From NCBI GenBank assembly GCA_015069135.1, contig SVJE01000002.1, positions 231,953 through 295,952 on the forward strand: a DNA stretch of 64,000 bases. Reading direction: 5' to 3'. Below are positions 53,709-63,283 of this stretch, in pieces. The notes under the pieces were generated by a model. That model worked only from the letters and a program-made list of their open reading frames with translations, was not told where the DNA came from and did no database searches. The stretch comes from Oscillospiraceae bacterium. Its GTDB lineage: Bacteria; Bacillota; Clostridia; UBA1212; SIG427. The number at the start of each line of letters is the position of its first letter. Position 1 is the stretch's first letter. A program made the position numbers and the translations under genes.

Positions 53709-54827
53709 ATGAAGATTACTGACGTTGAAGCTATCATTGTTCGTCAACCGGAAATTACTCTTATTGGTGACGGCACACAGGACACAGTAGTAATACTGGT
53801 TCACACAGATGAAGGAATCACAGGTGTAGCAGAGGTTGACTCCGCACCTTATGTTGTAAAGGCAATTATTGATATGCCTGCATCCCACAAGGCTTGCCAG
53901 GGACTTAAGGAAATCATTGTTGGAGAAGATCCTTTCGATGTAGAAAAAATCTGGAACAAAATGTATGAGTTTGCATATTATCATGGTCGTGCAGCTGCAG
54001 TTATCCATGCAATGAGCGGTATTGACAATGCAATCTGGGATATTATGGGTAAGGCAGTAGGTAAGCCTGTACATAAATTGTTAGGAGGTTCCTACCAGAC
54101 AGAAATCCCTGCATATATCAGTATCCTTATGCCATCTACTCCTGACGAAGTTAAGAAGTTGGTAGACTACCACATGAAGGAGAACTACTTAGGTATTAAG
54201 TTTGGTTGGGGCGGTCTCGGAAAGAGTTTTGAAGAAGACGTTAAGTTGGTTAAGGCCGCAAGAGAAGCACTTGGACCTGACAAGAAGTTAATGATTGACA
54301 TTGCTATGGCTTGGACAGATTACAAGGTAGCTCTTAAGAACTGTAAGGCATTTGAAGAATATGATGTATTCTGGGTTGAAGAACCTTTCAGAGTAGAAAG
54401 AAGCAAAGATTTTACAAAGCTTCGTAATGCAACAAAGACAAACATCACAGCCGGTGAAGAATTGTTCCACTTCGATGAATTCAAAAAGTACATCGACGAT
54501 GGTTGTGTTGATATTTTACAGCCAGACATCAGCCGTTGTGGTGGACTTACAGTTGCTCGTAAAATCAGAGACTATGCTTACAATGCAGGTGTGCCCATTG
54601 TTCCTCACAACTTTAAGTCCGGTTTGTTGCTTTCTGCTACAATGCAGTTTATCGCAACACTTCCTAACGCATTGTTCTTAGAGTACTGCGGTCAGGAAAC
54701 AATTCTTAGCCGTAACCTTATTACAGAACCTATTACAGTTAAAAATGGTATGGTTACAATTCCGGATAGACCTGGTATGGGCGTTGAACTTGACTGGGAT
54801 ACACTTAACAAATACAGAGTTAAATAA
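53709..54827 (+). CDS. Enolase-superfamily dehydratase (mandelate racemase/muconate lactonizing type)
   Basis: 372 residues. N-terminal capping domain, then barrel: KFGWGG around residue 160 with the catalytic lysine, metal ligands D in MIDIAMAW, E in WVEEPF and E in TAGEEL, and base H in VPHNFK near 298. This matches acid-sugar dehydratases such as rhamnonate or galactonate dehydratase; the substrate is not determined. Upstream GAAAGGCAGAG supports the start. The 84-base gap after the dehydrogenase holds no clear promoter. Confidence 0.88.
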   Translation: MKITDVEAIIVRQPEITLIGDGTQDTVVILVHTDEGITGVAEVDSAPYVVKAIIDMPASHKACQGLKEIIVGEDPFDVEKIWNKMYEFAYYHGRAAAVIHAMSGIDNAIWDIMGKAVGKPVHKLLGGSYQTEIPAYISILMPSTPDEVKKLVDYHMKENYLGIKFGWGGLGKSFEEDVKLVKAAREALGPDKKLMIDIAMAWTDYKVALKNCKAFEEYDVFWVEEPFRVERSKDFTKLRNATKTNITAGEELFHFDEFKKYIDDGCVDILQPDISRCGGLTVARKIRDYAYNAGVPIVPHNFKSGLLLSATMQFIATLPNALFLEYCGQETILSRNLITEPITVKNGMVTIPDRPGMGVELDWDTLNKYRVK

Positions 54828-54851
54828 TTTATTTTAAAGGAGATGTATAAA

Positions 54852-55781
54852 ATGTTTGACATTGAAAAAATCAAAGGACCTATAGCTACTATCATCACTC
54901 CATTTAAGGAGAACAGCAATGAAATTGATGAAGATGCTTTAAGAAAAGAAATAAGATTCTTAGCTGAATCTGATATTGCAGGTTTGTTCCCATTGGCAAC
55001 AACAAGTGAATTCCCATATATGTCTTTAGAGACAAAAGAGAAATATGTTAAAATTGTTGCTGAAGAGAATAAGGGAAGAAAAGCATTAACAGTAGGATGT
55101 TGTGGTGTTAACTACACAGAATCCATGCAGCTTCTTGAAATTGCTGCTAAGTACAATGCTGACGCAGCAGTTGTTTGCGCTCCTTACTACTATGCAAAGA
55201 ACAGCGACGAGTTGGTAAGATATTATACAGCCTTGGCTGAAAACCCATGGGGCGTTAAAATCATTATGTACAACATTCCTGATTGTACATCTGAAATTCC
55301 TATGGATGCAGTTGAGAAACTTGTTAAGAACCCTAACATTGTTGGTATTAAGGACTCCAGCGGTAACATCAGAAGAATCCGTAACACTGTTGACTTCAAA
55401 GGCGACCGTAAGGACTTTATTGTTTACGTTGGTAACGATGATATCATCCTTCCTGCTTTGGCTGCAGGTTGCGAAGGTAGCATGTCTGTAATGAGCACTG
55501 TTACTCCTGAAATCGTTGCTAAGATTTTTGCTGAATTTAAGGCAGGAAATCTTGCAGAAGCTGACAAGCATCAGAGTAGCTACTTGGCTCTTTGCCGTGC
55601 ATCTGCTAAGTTACCATTCCCTGTAGCATTCAAGATGGTTGCTAAGGCAAGAGGTATGAACGCAGGTTACTATCACCAGATGTACGATGCAGAATTAGGT
55701 AAGGCTGTTGAAGCTGAAATGAAGGGTTACACAGATAAGTTGGCTGCTGACTATAATTTTACCGACAACATGGGTAAATAA
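54852..55781 (+). CDS. DapA-family lyase/aldolase
   Basis: 309 residues from the ATG after AAAGGAG (an ATG at 54843 overlaps that site). Barrel with TTSEFPYMS phosphate/carboxylate loop, Tyr in MYNIPDC, Schiff-base lysine in GIKDSSGN (about 165). Dihydrodipicolinate synthase would be expected among lysine genes; beside an acid-sugar dehydratase it is more likely a 2-keto-3-deoxy-sugar acid aldolase or dehydratase. It follows the dehydratase by 24 bases. Confidence 0.88.
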   Translation: MFDIEKIKGPIATIITPFKENSNEIDEDALRKEIRFLAESDIAGLFPLATTSEFPYMSLETKEKYVKIVAEENKGRKALTVGCCGVNYTESMQLLEIAAKYNADAAVVCAPYYYAKNSDELVRYYTALAENPWGVKIIMYNIPDCTSEIPMDAVEKLVKNPNIVGIKDSSGNIRRIRNTVDFKGDRKDFIVYVGNDDIILPALAAGCEGSMSVMSTVTPEIVAKIFAEFKAGNLAEADKHQSSYLALCRASAKLPFPVAFKMVAKARGMNAGYYHQMYDAELGKAVEAEMKGYTDKLAADYNFTDNMGK

Positions 55782-55816
55782 TTAAGTCTGTTTTTAGAAA
55801 GGAAGTTTCGTTTATT

Positions 55817-56974
55817 ATGAGCAAAAGGTATTTTACCTCAGAATCAGTGACAGAAGGGCATCCCGACAAGGTGTGTGACCAGATTTCCGACGGAGTTCTG
55901 GATGCGCTTTTGGCAGGTGACCCCATGTCTCGTTGTGCCTGTGAGGTGGCAGTAACTACAGATCAGGTAGTTGTAATGGGTGAGATTACATCTGATACAC
56001 ACGTGGATTTTGAGAAAATTATCAGAGATACAATAAGAAATATCGGATATGTGCATGCCGGTGTTGGCTTTGACGCAGACAGCCTAAAAATTCTTAATTT
56101 TGTTCATGAGCAGTCCGCTGATATTGCCATGGGTGTGGACCAGTCATACGAGTCTAAACTTGGTAACGGCGAAGACGAAAACGGTGCCGGAGACCAGGGT
56201 ATGATGTTCGGCTACGCTTGCAATGAAACTCCGGAATTTATGCCTTTACCTGTATCTTTGGCTCATGCCCTTACAAGGAAATTGGCTGCAGTGAGAAAAG
56301 ACGGCACTTTGCCTTACTTAATGCCTGACGGAAAAAGCCAGGTTACTGTGGAGTATGACGATGACGGACATCCTTCCCGTATCGAAGCTGTTGTTGTTTC
56401 GACACAGCATACAGAGGATGTAGATATTGAAGACTTACGTAAAGATGTAATTGAAAAGATTATTAAGACAACAGTTCCTGCTGAATTGTTGGATGATAAT
56501 ACTAAGTTCTTTGTTAATCCAACAGGACGTTTTGTTATTGGTGGCCCTTGTGGTGACTCAGGCCTTACCGGTCGTAAGATTATCGTGGATACTTATGGTG
56601 GTATGGGTCGTCACGGCGGCGGTGCTTTTTCAGGAAAGGATCCTACGAAAGTGGACAGATCTGCAGCTTATATGGCGAGATATGTTGCTAAGAACATTGT
56701 AGCCAACGGCTTTGCAGAAAGATGTGAAGTACAGCTTGCCTATGCTATCGGTGTTGCAAAACCTGTTTCTGTGAGAGTTGATACTTTTGGTACAGAAAAG
56801 ATTCCTGTAGCAGAAATAGAAAAGAAAGTATTGGATAACTTTGACATGAGACCTACTGCTATTATCAACAACTTTGGTTTGAGAAGACCAATTTATGCAC
56901 CTGTTGCAAGTTATGGTCACTTTGGAAGACCTGATTTGGATTTGCCATGGGAGAAGATTGTTGAGCTTAAGTAA
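55817..56974 (+). CDS. metK: S-adenosylmethionine synthetase
   Basis: 385 residues, normal length. [18 protein letters not shown] at the N-terminus, [12 protein letters not shown], and [19 protein letters not shown] near residue 268 are the ATP and methionine signatures. It makes SAM from methionine and ATP. The 35-base leader is too short for a SAM riboswitch. A strong terminator follows, so the gene is the end of a unit. Confidence 0.97.
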   Translation: MSKRYFTSESVTEGHPDKVCDQISDGVLDALLAGDPMSRCACEVAVTTDQVVVMGEITSDTHVDFEKIIRDTIRNIGYVHAGVGFDADSLKILNFVHEQSADIAMGVDQSYESKLGNGEDENGAGDQGMMFGYACNETPEFMPLPVSLAHALTRKLAAVRKDGTLPYLMPDGKSQVTVEYDDDGHPSRIEAVVVSTQHTEDVDIEDLRKDVIEKIIKTTVPAELLDDNTKFFVNPTGRFVIGGPCGDSGLTGRKIIVDTYGGMGRHGGGAFSGKDPTKVDRSAAYMARYVAKNIVANGFAERCEVQLAYAIGVAKPVSVRVDTFGTEKIPVAEIEKKVLDNFDMRPTAIINNFGLRRPIYAPVASYGHFGRPDLDLPWEKIVELK

Positions 56975-56994
56975 TCGTGTGAATTAAAAATATG

Positions 56995-57031
56995 CCCGGG
57001 ATGACCTTACGGTTAACCCGGGTGTTTTTTT
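56995..57031 (+). terminator. Intrinsic terminator of metK
   Basis: CCCGGG (56995-57000) pairs with CCCGGG (57017-57022), extended by GACC/GGTT pairs towards the loop, followed after TG-type bases by a T-run to 57031. Confidence 0.9.
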
Positions 57032-57058
57032 GTTGTGTGGTATCGCTTTCATAAAAAC

Positions 57059-57096
57059 TCATCGACAAACTCCATAGAAAACTGTTTTGTCGGCGA
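57059..57096. repeat. Fifth copy of the TCGCCGAC palindromic repeat
   Basis: TCATCGACAA (57059-57068), 18 bases, TTGTCGGCGA (57087-57096). Arms pair with two mismatches; the left arm has the same TCATCGAC variant as copy 2 of the array at 38515. It lies between the metK terminator and the dgt promoter. Confidence 0.7.
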
Positions 57097-57155
57097 CTTT
57101 TTACAATATTCAATACATAGAGAGAAGAATATAACAAATCTTACTTTAGTAACCC

Positions 57156-57185
57156 TTGACGGGAACCGCTTTAGCAAGGTAAAAT
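57156..57185 (+). promoter_or_regulatory. Promoter of the dgt operon
   Basis: TTGACG (57156-57161), 18 bp, TAAAAT (57180-57185), 30 bases before the start at 57215. Confidence 0.65.
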
Positions 57186-57214
57186 TAAGTAAATATATAT
57201 TAAGGAGGGTATAT

Positions 57215-58432
57215 ATGCACTGGAGAGAAATCAGGATAAAGCAAGAAGAGCAATTGGCACCATATGCCACCAGATCAACTAAAAGTCTGGGAAGGATTAT
57301 AGAAGAAAAACCCTGTGAAGTTCGCTCTGCATTTGAAAGAGATGCCAATCGAATACTATATTCAGAAGATTTCAGAAGACTGAGACATAAGACTCAGGTG
57401 TTTTTTAATGCCAAGAACGACCATATCTGTACCAGAATGGAGCATGTTCTTTATGTAAATTCAATCTCCAATACCATAGGAAGAACACTTAATCTGAATC
57501 AGGACTTACTGGCAGCAATTGCCTTAGGACACGACCTTGGCCATGCACCTTTCGGACACAGCGGAGAAAGGGCCTTAAGTAAAATGCTGAATGAAATAAA
57601 TCCTGAACTTTCATTCCATCATGAAAATCACAGTCTTAGAGTGGCAGACAGACTTTCAAAACGTATTTCCCAGGAAAAAATAGCAGGTCATTGTGGACTT
57701 AATCTTACATACGAAGTAAGAGATGGTATAGTATCTCACTGTGGCGAAAATTATGAGGAATTCAGACTTCATGCAGATAAAACAAAAAAACCGGAGGACA
57801 TCTACACCACAGATCACAGACATTGCATGCCATATACATTAGAAGGCTGTCTTGTTAGATTGGTAGATAAAATTGCTTATGTTGGCAGAGACATAGAAGA
57901 TGCCATAAGAGCACAACTTATAGACTATAACGACATATCAAAAGAAGTAAGAAATGTACTTGGTTCTACAAATGGTGAAATGATAAACACGCTTGTTAAA
58001 GACCTTATAGAAAACAGTTTTGGCAAAGAAGAAATCTGCCTTAGTGAGGAAAAAGGTTTGGCGCTCAGGGACATGATCTATGAAAATAATACAAATATTT
58101 ATAGATCTGAAATGATTATTCAGTATGAGAAAAACGCCAACAATACAATGGTAGGACTTTTTAAAATGTTGTATTCATATACAAAAGAAATCTGGGGAGA
58201 GGCCAGGGCAATGACTCCTGTGGGGACAGACCCGATGACTGTGCCGGAAACAGCGCTTAATTCTTTAATGTCAGTAAACTCTCCCGCAGTTAAGAATCGT
58301 CTTATCAGCTTTATATTAGACAAAGGTTACGGTATAGATGAGGTGCCGGCGGAACAGATAGTAGCAGATTATATAGCCGGAATGACAGATGCTTACGCAT
58401 TAAAAACATTTGAGGAGCTTTATTGGATATGA
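57215..58432 (+). CDS. dgt: Deoxyguanosinetriphosphate triphosphohydrolase-like protein
   Basis: 405 residues from the ATG after AAGGAGGG; in-frame codons back to 57035 cross the palindromic repeat and promoter and are not coding. HD-domain motif IALGHDLGHAPFGHSGERAL with the downstream His and Asp of the metal site, and RRLRHKTQVF near the N-terminus. It hydrolyses dNTPs to nucleoside and triphosphate. It overlaps the next HD-domain gene by ATGA. Confidence 0.92.
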   Translation: MHWREIRIKQEEQLAPYATRSTKSLGRIIEEKPCEVRSAFERDANRILYSEDFRRLRHKTQVFFNAKNDHICTRMEHVLYVNSISNTIGRTLNLNQDLLAAIALGHDLGHAPFGHSGERALSKMLNEINPELSFHHENHSLRVADRLSKRISQEKIAGHCGLNLTYEVRDGIVSHCGENYEEFRLHADKTKKPEDIYTTDHRHCMPYTLEGCLVRLVDKIAYVGRDIEDAIRAQLIDYNDISKEVRNVLGSTNGEMINTLVKDLIENSFGKEEICLSEEKGLALRDMIYENNTNIYRSEMIIQYEKNANNTMVGLFKMLYSYTKEIWGEARAMTPVGTDPMTVPETALNSLMSVNSPAVKNRLISFILDKGYGIDEVPAEQIVADYIAGMTDAYALKTFEELYWI

Positions 58433-59013
58433 AGGAACATAATTTTTATGCATTTATTAGCAGAATGAAATACATTAATCGCTGGGGATTAATGCGAAAT
58501 ACCATAACGGAAAATATACAGGAGCACAGCTATGATGTAGCGGTACTGGCGCATGCTATAGCATTGATAGCCAACAAGCGCTTCGGTGGCAACTACAACC
58601 CGGAGAGAGCTTGCATGTACGCTATGTTTCACGACACTAACGAAATAATTACAGGTGATCTTCCCACACCGGTAAAATATTTCAATAAAGAAATAAAAGA
58701 GTCATATGCTCAATTGGAGGATATTTCTAAAGAAAAGCTTGTAAGCATGTTGCCGGATGAGCTTAAAGAAGAATACAGGGAATTGCTTTTTTATGAAGAA
58801 AAAGACAGTGATTACTATCCCATAGTTAAGGCAGCAGATAAAATTTCAGCATACATAAAGTGTGTTGAGGAAGTTAAAGCCGGAAATGGTGAATTTAAAA
58901 AAGCAAAGACTGCCACAGCAAAAGCTATAAAAGAAATGAAATTTCCTCCGGCAGATTATTTTATGGAGAAATTTGTTCCGGCTTATTCATTGACATTAGA
59001 TGAGCTGGACTGA
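58429..59013 (+). CDS. HD-domain 5'-deoxynucleotidase, YfbR-like
   Basis: 194 residues. YfbR pattern: FYAFISRMKYINRWGLMRNT, QEHSYDVAVLAHAIA with first His, MYAMFHDTNEI with the HD pair, and DKISAYIKC near the end. YfbR removes phosphate from deoxynucleoside 5'-monophosphates. Coupling with dgt gives a two-enzyme dNTP/dNMP clean-up operon. The ATG at 58429 overlaps the dgt stop; the TTG two codons before is less likely. Confidence 0.9.
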   Translation: MKEHNFYAFISRMKYINRWGLMRNTITENIQEHSYDVAVLAHAIALIANKRFGGNYNPERACMYAMFHDTNEIITGDLPTPVKYFNKEIKESYAQLEDISKEKLVSMLPDELKEEYRELLFYEEKDSDYYPIVKAADKISAYIKCVEEVKAGNGEFKKAKTATAKAIKEMKFPPADYFMEKFVPAYSLTLDELD

Positions 59014-59027
59014 TTGATAAAGGAATT

Positions 59028-59056
59028 TTGACAGATATATTAAAAAGAAGTAAAAT
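59028..59056 (+). promoter_or_regulatory. Sigma-A promoter for the YerC-like gene and secA
   Basis: TTGACA (59028-59033), 17 bp, TAAAAT (59051-59056). Confidence 0.8.
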
Positions 59057-59106
59057 ATAATTTGAATTATTTTCGGGATTTTACCAAAAGGAAAAGGCGG
59101 ATGGTT

Positions 59107-59400
59107 ATGGACAGATTACATGAAGAAGCGGTAGATAATTTATTTGAGGCTATACTTGCACTGGAGACACTAGATGAATGTTATAAGTTCTTTGAAGACA
59201 TAGGAACTATTAACGAATTGAAATCATTTGCCCAGCGTTTTGAGGTTGCAAAAATGCTTAGTGAAGGTACCACGTATGGAGATATTGTTAATAAGACAGG
59301 TGCCAGCACTGCAACTATAAGCAGAGTAAGCAAATGCCTTAATTATGGTTCAGATGGGTATAATCTTGTAATTGAAAGATTAAAGAACAAGGAGAAATAA
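59107..59400 (+). CDS. YerC/YecD-type TrpR-family regulator
   Basis: 97 residues from the ATG at 59107 (59101 also possible; AAAAGGCGG lies upstream). [20 protein letters not shown] and the [23 protein letters not shown] are characteristic of the TrpR-like YerC family of Firmicutes, whose ligand is unknown; despite the domain name it is not linked to trp genes. Five bases separate it from secA. Confidence 0.88.
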   Translation: MDRLHEEAVDNLFEAILALETLDECYKFFEDIGTINELKSFAQRFEVAKMLSEGTTYGDIVNKTGASTATISRVSKCLNYGSDGYNLVIERLKNKEK

Positions 59401-59405
59401 TAAAC

Positions 59406-62150
59406 ATGGGACTTTTTGAGAAGATTTTCGGCACCCGTAGTGAAAGGGCGTTGAAAGAAATCAGGCCTATTGTTGATAGCATAAATGCATTAGAACCAAC
59501 AATGCAGGCAAAGACTGATGCAGAACTTAAAGATATGACTCGTCAGTTCAAAGAGCGTTTAACAGCCGGTGAAACATTAGATGATATTTTACCGGAAGCT
59601 TTTGCTGTAACAAGAGAGGCAGCAAAAAGAGTTCTTGGTCAGCGTCACTATGATGTACAGCTGATTGGTGGTATTGTACTTCATCAGGGAAGAATTGCTG
59701 AAATGAAAACAGGTGAAGGCAAGACCCTGGTTTCAACATTGCCTGCATACTTAAATGCTCTTGAAGGCAAGGGCGTTCATATTGTAACAGTTAACGATTA
59801 CTTGGCCAAAAGAGACAGTGAATGGATGGGTAAAATATATACTTTCTTAGGTTTAACCGTTGGTGTTATTATACACGGACTTAATGCAGAAGAAAGAAGA
59901 GAAGCTTATAACTGCGATATTACCTATGCAACCAATAATGAGTTGGGATTTGACTACTTAAGAGACAACATGGTTATTTACAAAGAGAATCTTGTACAGA
60001 GACCTCTTAATTTCGCTGTTGTGGACGAAGTGGATAGTATTCTTATTGACGAGGCAAGAACTCCTCTTATTATTTCCGGTCCGGGAGGAAAATCCAGTGA
60101 TATGTACGAAAAAGTGGACAGATTTGCATCCACTCTTTCTGTAAAAGTTATAAAGGAAACAGATAATAAAGATCTTAATGAAGATATTACAGAAGATTAC
60201 ATTGTAGATGAAAAAGCAAAAACTGCAGTTCTTACTGATTACGGTGTAAAGAAAGCTGAGGCATGGTTTGGAGTTGAGAATCTTTCAGATCCTGAGAATG
60301 CTGAACTTAATCACCACATTAATCAGGCAATCAGAGCTTATGGGATAATGAAACGTGATATTGACTATGTAGTTAAAGATGACAGTGTAATTATTGTAGA
60401 TGAGTTCACAGGTCGTCTTATGTTTGGTCGTAGATATAATGATGGACTTCACCAGGCTATTGAAGCCAAGGAACATGTTAAAATTGAAAAAGAATCTATG
60501 ACTCAGGCTACAATTACATTCCAGAATTATTTCAGGATGTATAATAAACTTTCCGGTATGACAGGTACAGCTGAGACGGAGGAATCAGAATTTAATGATA
60601 TATACCGTCTGGATGTAGTTATAATTCCTACCAACAAGCCTATGGTCCGTCAGGACATGACAGACGCAGTGTATAAGGGCGTTGCAGGTAAGTATAAAGC
60701 CATTGTGGAACAGGTTAAAGAGTGTTATGAAAAAGGTCAGCCGGTGCTTATTGGTACAGTGTCAATTGAGAAATCTGAACTTTTAAGTAAAATTCTTAAA
60801 AAACATGGAATTCCACACAATGTGTTAAATGCAAAGAACCACGAAAAAGAAGCCGAAATTGTAGCTCAGGCAGGTAAGTTTAAGGCAGTAACCATTGCAA
60901 CCAACATGGCCGGTAGAGGTACTGATATTATGCTGGGCGGTAATAGTGACTTTTTGGCAAAGCAGGCTATGCGTAAAGAAGGCTATGACGATGAAATGAT
61001 TGCTTTGGCAGACAGCTATGCAGAGACAGATGACGAAAATATCCGTACAGCCAGAGAAAAATACAGGGCATATGTAAATTCATTTAATGAAGAAATCAAG
61101 GTTGAACGTGAAAAAGTAAGAGCGGCCGGTGGTTTGTTCATTATAGGTACTGAACGTCATGAATCAAGACGTATTGATAATCAGTTAAGAGGTCGTGCAG
61201 GTAGACAGGGTGATCCGGGATGTTCAAGATTCTATATATCAATGGAAGATGATCTTATGCGTCTTTTCGGTTCCGAAAGAATGGAAGCTATTGTTGAAAC
61301 ACTGGGTCTTGAAGAAGATCAGGTTATTGAACACAAAATTCTTTCCGGTGCAATTGAAAGTGCCCAAAAGAGAATAGAAGGTAAGAACTTTGATATAAGA
61401 AAGAACGTGCTTCAGTACGACGACGTAATGAATCAGCAAAGAGAAATTATTTATGCGGAAAGAAAGAAAGTTCTTAACGGAGAAAATCTTGCTTCCAACT
61501 TCTCAAATATGTTGAAGAGCGTGATTAGTGAAAGTGTACAACTTCATTGTCATAAGGATGCCGAAAAAGAGGCTTGGGATGTTAAAGGTATTTGTGAAGA
61601 TTTGGTAGGAATAGTTACCCCCGATGACGTATCAGAAATTCAGGCAGATATTGAAAAATATTCTACCAAAGATATTGAAGAAAAACTTTTTGAGAAAGCT
61701 TCTAACAGATACAATGATAAAGAAGAAGACTTAGGTTCTGAATTAATGCGCGAAGTGGAGCGGGTAATGTTACTTCGTGCTGTGGATGAAAATTGGATGA
61801 CCCATATTGATGCTATTGATCAGCTGAAACATGAAGTTGGTCTTCAGGCATATGGTCAGAGAAACCCATTGGTTGAGTACAAATTCCAATCTTTTGACAT
61901 GTTTGAAGAGATGAACAAAACTATTCAGAGACAGGCTTTGAGACTTATATTTACAGTAAGAATTCAGAAAGGACAGACTGTAGAAAGAAAGAAAGTTTCA
62001 GAAGAAGGGGAAGCTAAACTTCAGGGAGAAGACCAGGCTGATAATCGTGGTAATGTTTCAATTAAGAAAAATGCCAAGGTAGGCAGAAATGATCCGTGCC
62101 CATGCGGAAGCGGAAAGAAATATAAAAACTGTTGTGGAAAGAATGAGTAA
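59406..62150 (+). CDS. secA: Preprotein translocase ATPase SecA
   Basis: 914 residues, full length. Walker [12 protein letters not shown], Walker [18 protein letters not shown], helicase motif [25 protein letters not shown], and a C-terminal zinc/SecB-type tail [13 protein letters not shown]. Drives export of signal-peptide proteins through SecYEG, including the many exported proteins of the island. Confidence 0.98.
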   Translation: MGLFEKIFGTRSERALKEIRPIVDSINALEPTMQAKTDAELKDMTRQFKERLTAGETLDDILPEAFAVTREAAKRVLGQRHYDVQLIGGIVLHQGRIAEMKTGEGKTLVSTLPAYLNALEGKGVHIVTVNDYLAKRDSEWMGKIYTFLGLTVGVIIHGLNAEERREAYNCDITYATNNELGFDYLRDNMVIYKENLVQRPLNFAVVDEVDSILIDEARTPLIISGPGGKSSDMYEKVDRFASTLSVKVIKETDNKDLNEDITEDYIVDEKAKTAVLTDYGVKKAEAWFGVENLSDPENAELNHHINQAIRAYGIMKRDIDYVVKDDSVIIVDEFTGRLMFGRRYNDGLHQAIEAKEHVKIEKESMTQATITFQNYFRMYNKLSGMTGTAETEESEFNDIYRLDVVIIPTNKPMVRQDMTDAVYKGVAGKYKAIVEQVKECYEKGQPVLIGTVSIEKSELLSKILKKHGIPHNVLNAKNHEKEAEIVAQAGKFKAVTIATNMAGRGTDIMLGGNSDFLAKQAMRKEGYDDEMIALADSYAETDDENIRTAREKYRAYVNSFNEEIKVEREKVRAAGGLFIIGTERHESRRIDNQLRGRAGRQGDPGCSRFYISMEDDLMRLFGSERMEAIVETLGLEEDQVIEHKILSGAIESAQKRIEGKNFDIRKNVLQYDDVMNQQREIIYAERKKVLNGENLASNFSNMLKSVISESVQLHCHKDAEKEAWDVKGICEDLVGIVTPDDVSEIQADIEKYSTKDIEEKLFEKASNRYNDKEEDLGSELMREVERVMLLRAVDENWMTHIDAIDQLKHEVGLQAYGQRNPLVEYKFQSFDMFEEMNKTIQRQALRLIFTVRIQKGQTVERKKVSEEGEAKLQGEDQADNRGNVSIKKNAKVGRNDPCPCGSGKKYKNCCGKNE

Positions 62151-62153
62151 TAA

Positions 62154-63263
62154 ATGATTGACTTAAAGCATGAAGCCAGAAATTTTGCGGCAATGAATAT
62201 GCCTGAAATTTCTGAGGCTACCGGTGCAGAAGATACCAGATGGGCATATTCTCTTTATAACAAAGCACTTCAGTATATAAAGAAGGGTTATGAAGATCTG
62301 GCAAGACAAAATTTAAAAAAGGCAATCGGACTTAATCCTGACTTCTATCCTGCCAGGATGTTGTTAGGTGTCTGCCTCTTTGCAAACGGAGACAGAGTTG
62401 GTGCCATGCGTATGTTCAATGCCATTAAGGATATGAGATATAAGCGATTGGCACTATCTTATTACGACTATCTTGCGGAGGAAGTTAACAAGTCGCCTGC
62501 TCAATCAGGTTCCAGACTTATACTGAAGGATTTATATAAGGCTGCTGCAGCTTCTGAAAAAACTTTATCAGATGTTACTGAAATCACAGAGGAAAAGCCT
62601 GAAGTTCTGACACCAAATGAAATTCGTCGTGAGAGTATTCAGAAGAAACTGATTGATGAGGAACCTGAAATTGAGTCATTGGCTATGGGTCAGTTGGAAC
62701 TAAGCCATGAAGATGAGAATTCTTACGAAGAATTGCCGGAAGAGAATCTGCCGCAAGAAGGTATTTATGATGAAGAACTGGAAATCCCGTCATTTTTCAA
62801 CAAAAAACCACAGACTGTAATTACTTCCAGAAAAAATGATGGTGTTGTTGAAGAGATAGTTAAACAGAAAAGGGAAGAAGCTCAGAAAGTTGCCAGATAC
62901 AGCGGAACTGAAAAACGACCTTTTGAATTTGATCATGTTTATAAAAAACAAATTTTCGGAGAGAATCCTGAAAATACAGACGCAGAACAGTCAGATGAAA
63001 ATGGTGGAAACGGAGAAACTGTTGCCCCAGCCAAAGATAGCATACTGATTTCAGTTGCTTCGGTAATAGTGCTTGTTTTTATGATTATCACCAGTGTGTT
63101 GCTTATGCATAATGTAACTGAAAACAGAAAGTTAAAGAATGAATTAGATGCACTTAAAAAGTATTATATAGAATCACAGATAACTCCTACACCAAAACCT
63201 GACGTGCTTTATACGTTCGAACCGGCTCCCACACCGGAAGCCACAGCAGGTGTCAGTGAGTAG
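62154..63263 (+). CDS. TPR-containing single-pass membrane protein
   Basis: 369 residues. Two TPR-like helices pairs near residues 25-100 (YSLYNKALQYIKKGYEDLAR, MLLGVCLFANGDRVGAMRMF), an acidic middle (about 140-280), a membrane helix (ISVASVIVLVFMIITSVLL, about 300) and a short outer tail rich in Thr/Pro. Follows secA by 3 bases; no specific role recognised. Confidence 0.75.
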   Translation: MIDLKHEARNFAAMNMPEISEATGAEDTRWAYSLYNKALQYIKKGYEDLARQNLKKAIGLNPDFYPARMLLGVCLFANGDRVGAMRMFNAIKDMRYKRLALSYYDYLAEEVNKSPAQSGSRLILKDLYKAAAASEKTLSDVTEITEEKPEVLTPNEIRRESIQKKLIDEEPEIESLAMGQLELSHEDENSYEELPEENLPQEGIYDEELEIPSFFNKKPQTVITSRKNDGVVEEIVKQKREEAQKVARYSGTEKRPFEFDHVYKKQIFGENPENTDAEQSDENGGNGETVAPAKDSILISVASVIVLVFMIITSVLLMHNVTENRKLKNELDALKKYYIESQITPTPKPDVLYTFEPAPTPEATAGVSE

Positions 63264-63283
63264 AAAATTTGAGGAGGAAGTTT

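Noticed and set aside
54852..55781. Housekeeping dapA
   Set aside because: Neighbours are an acid-sugar dehydratase and a polyol-type dehydrogenase; no lysine biosynthesis gene is nearby.
55782..55816. SAM riboswitch before metK
   Set aside because: Only 35 bases separate the genes, too short for any known SAM riboswitch.
57035..57214. N-terminal extension of the dgt product
   Set aside because: Upstream codons cross a palindromic repeat and a promoter; AAGGAGGG before ATG 57215 sets the start.
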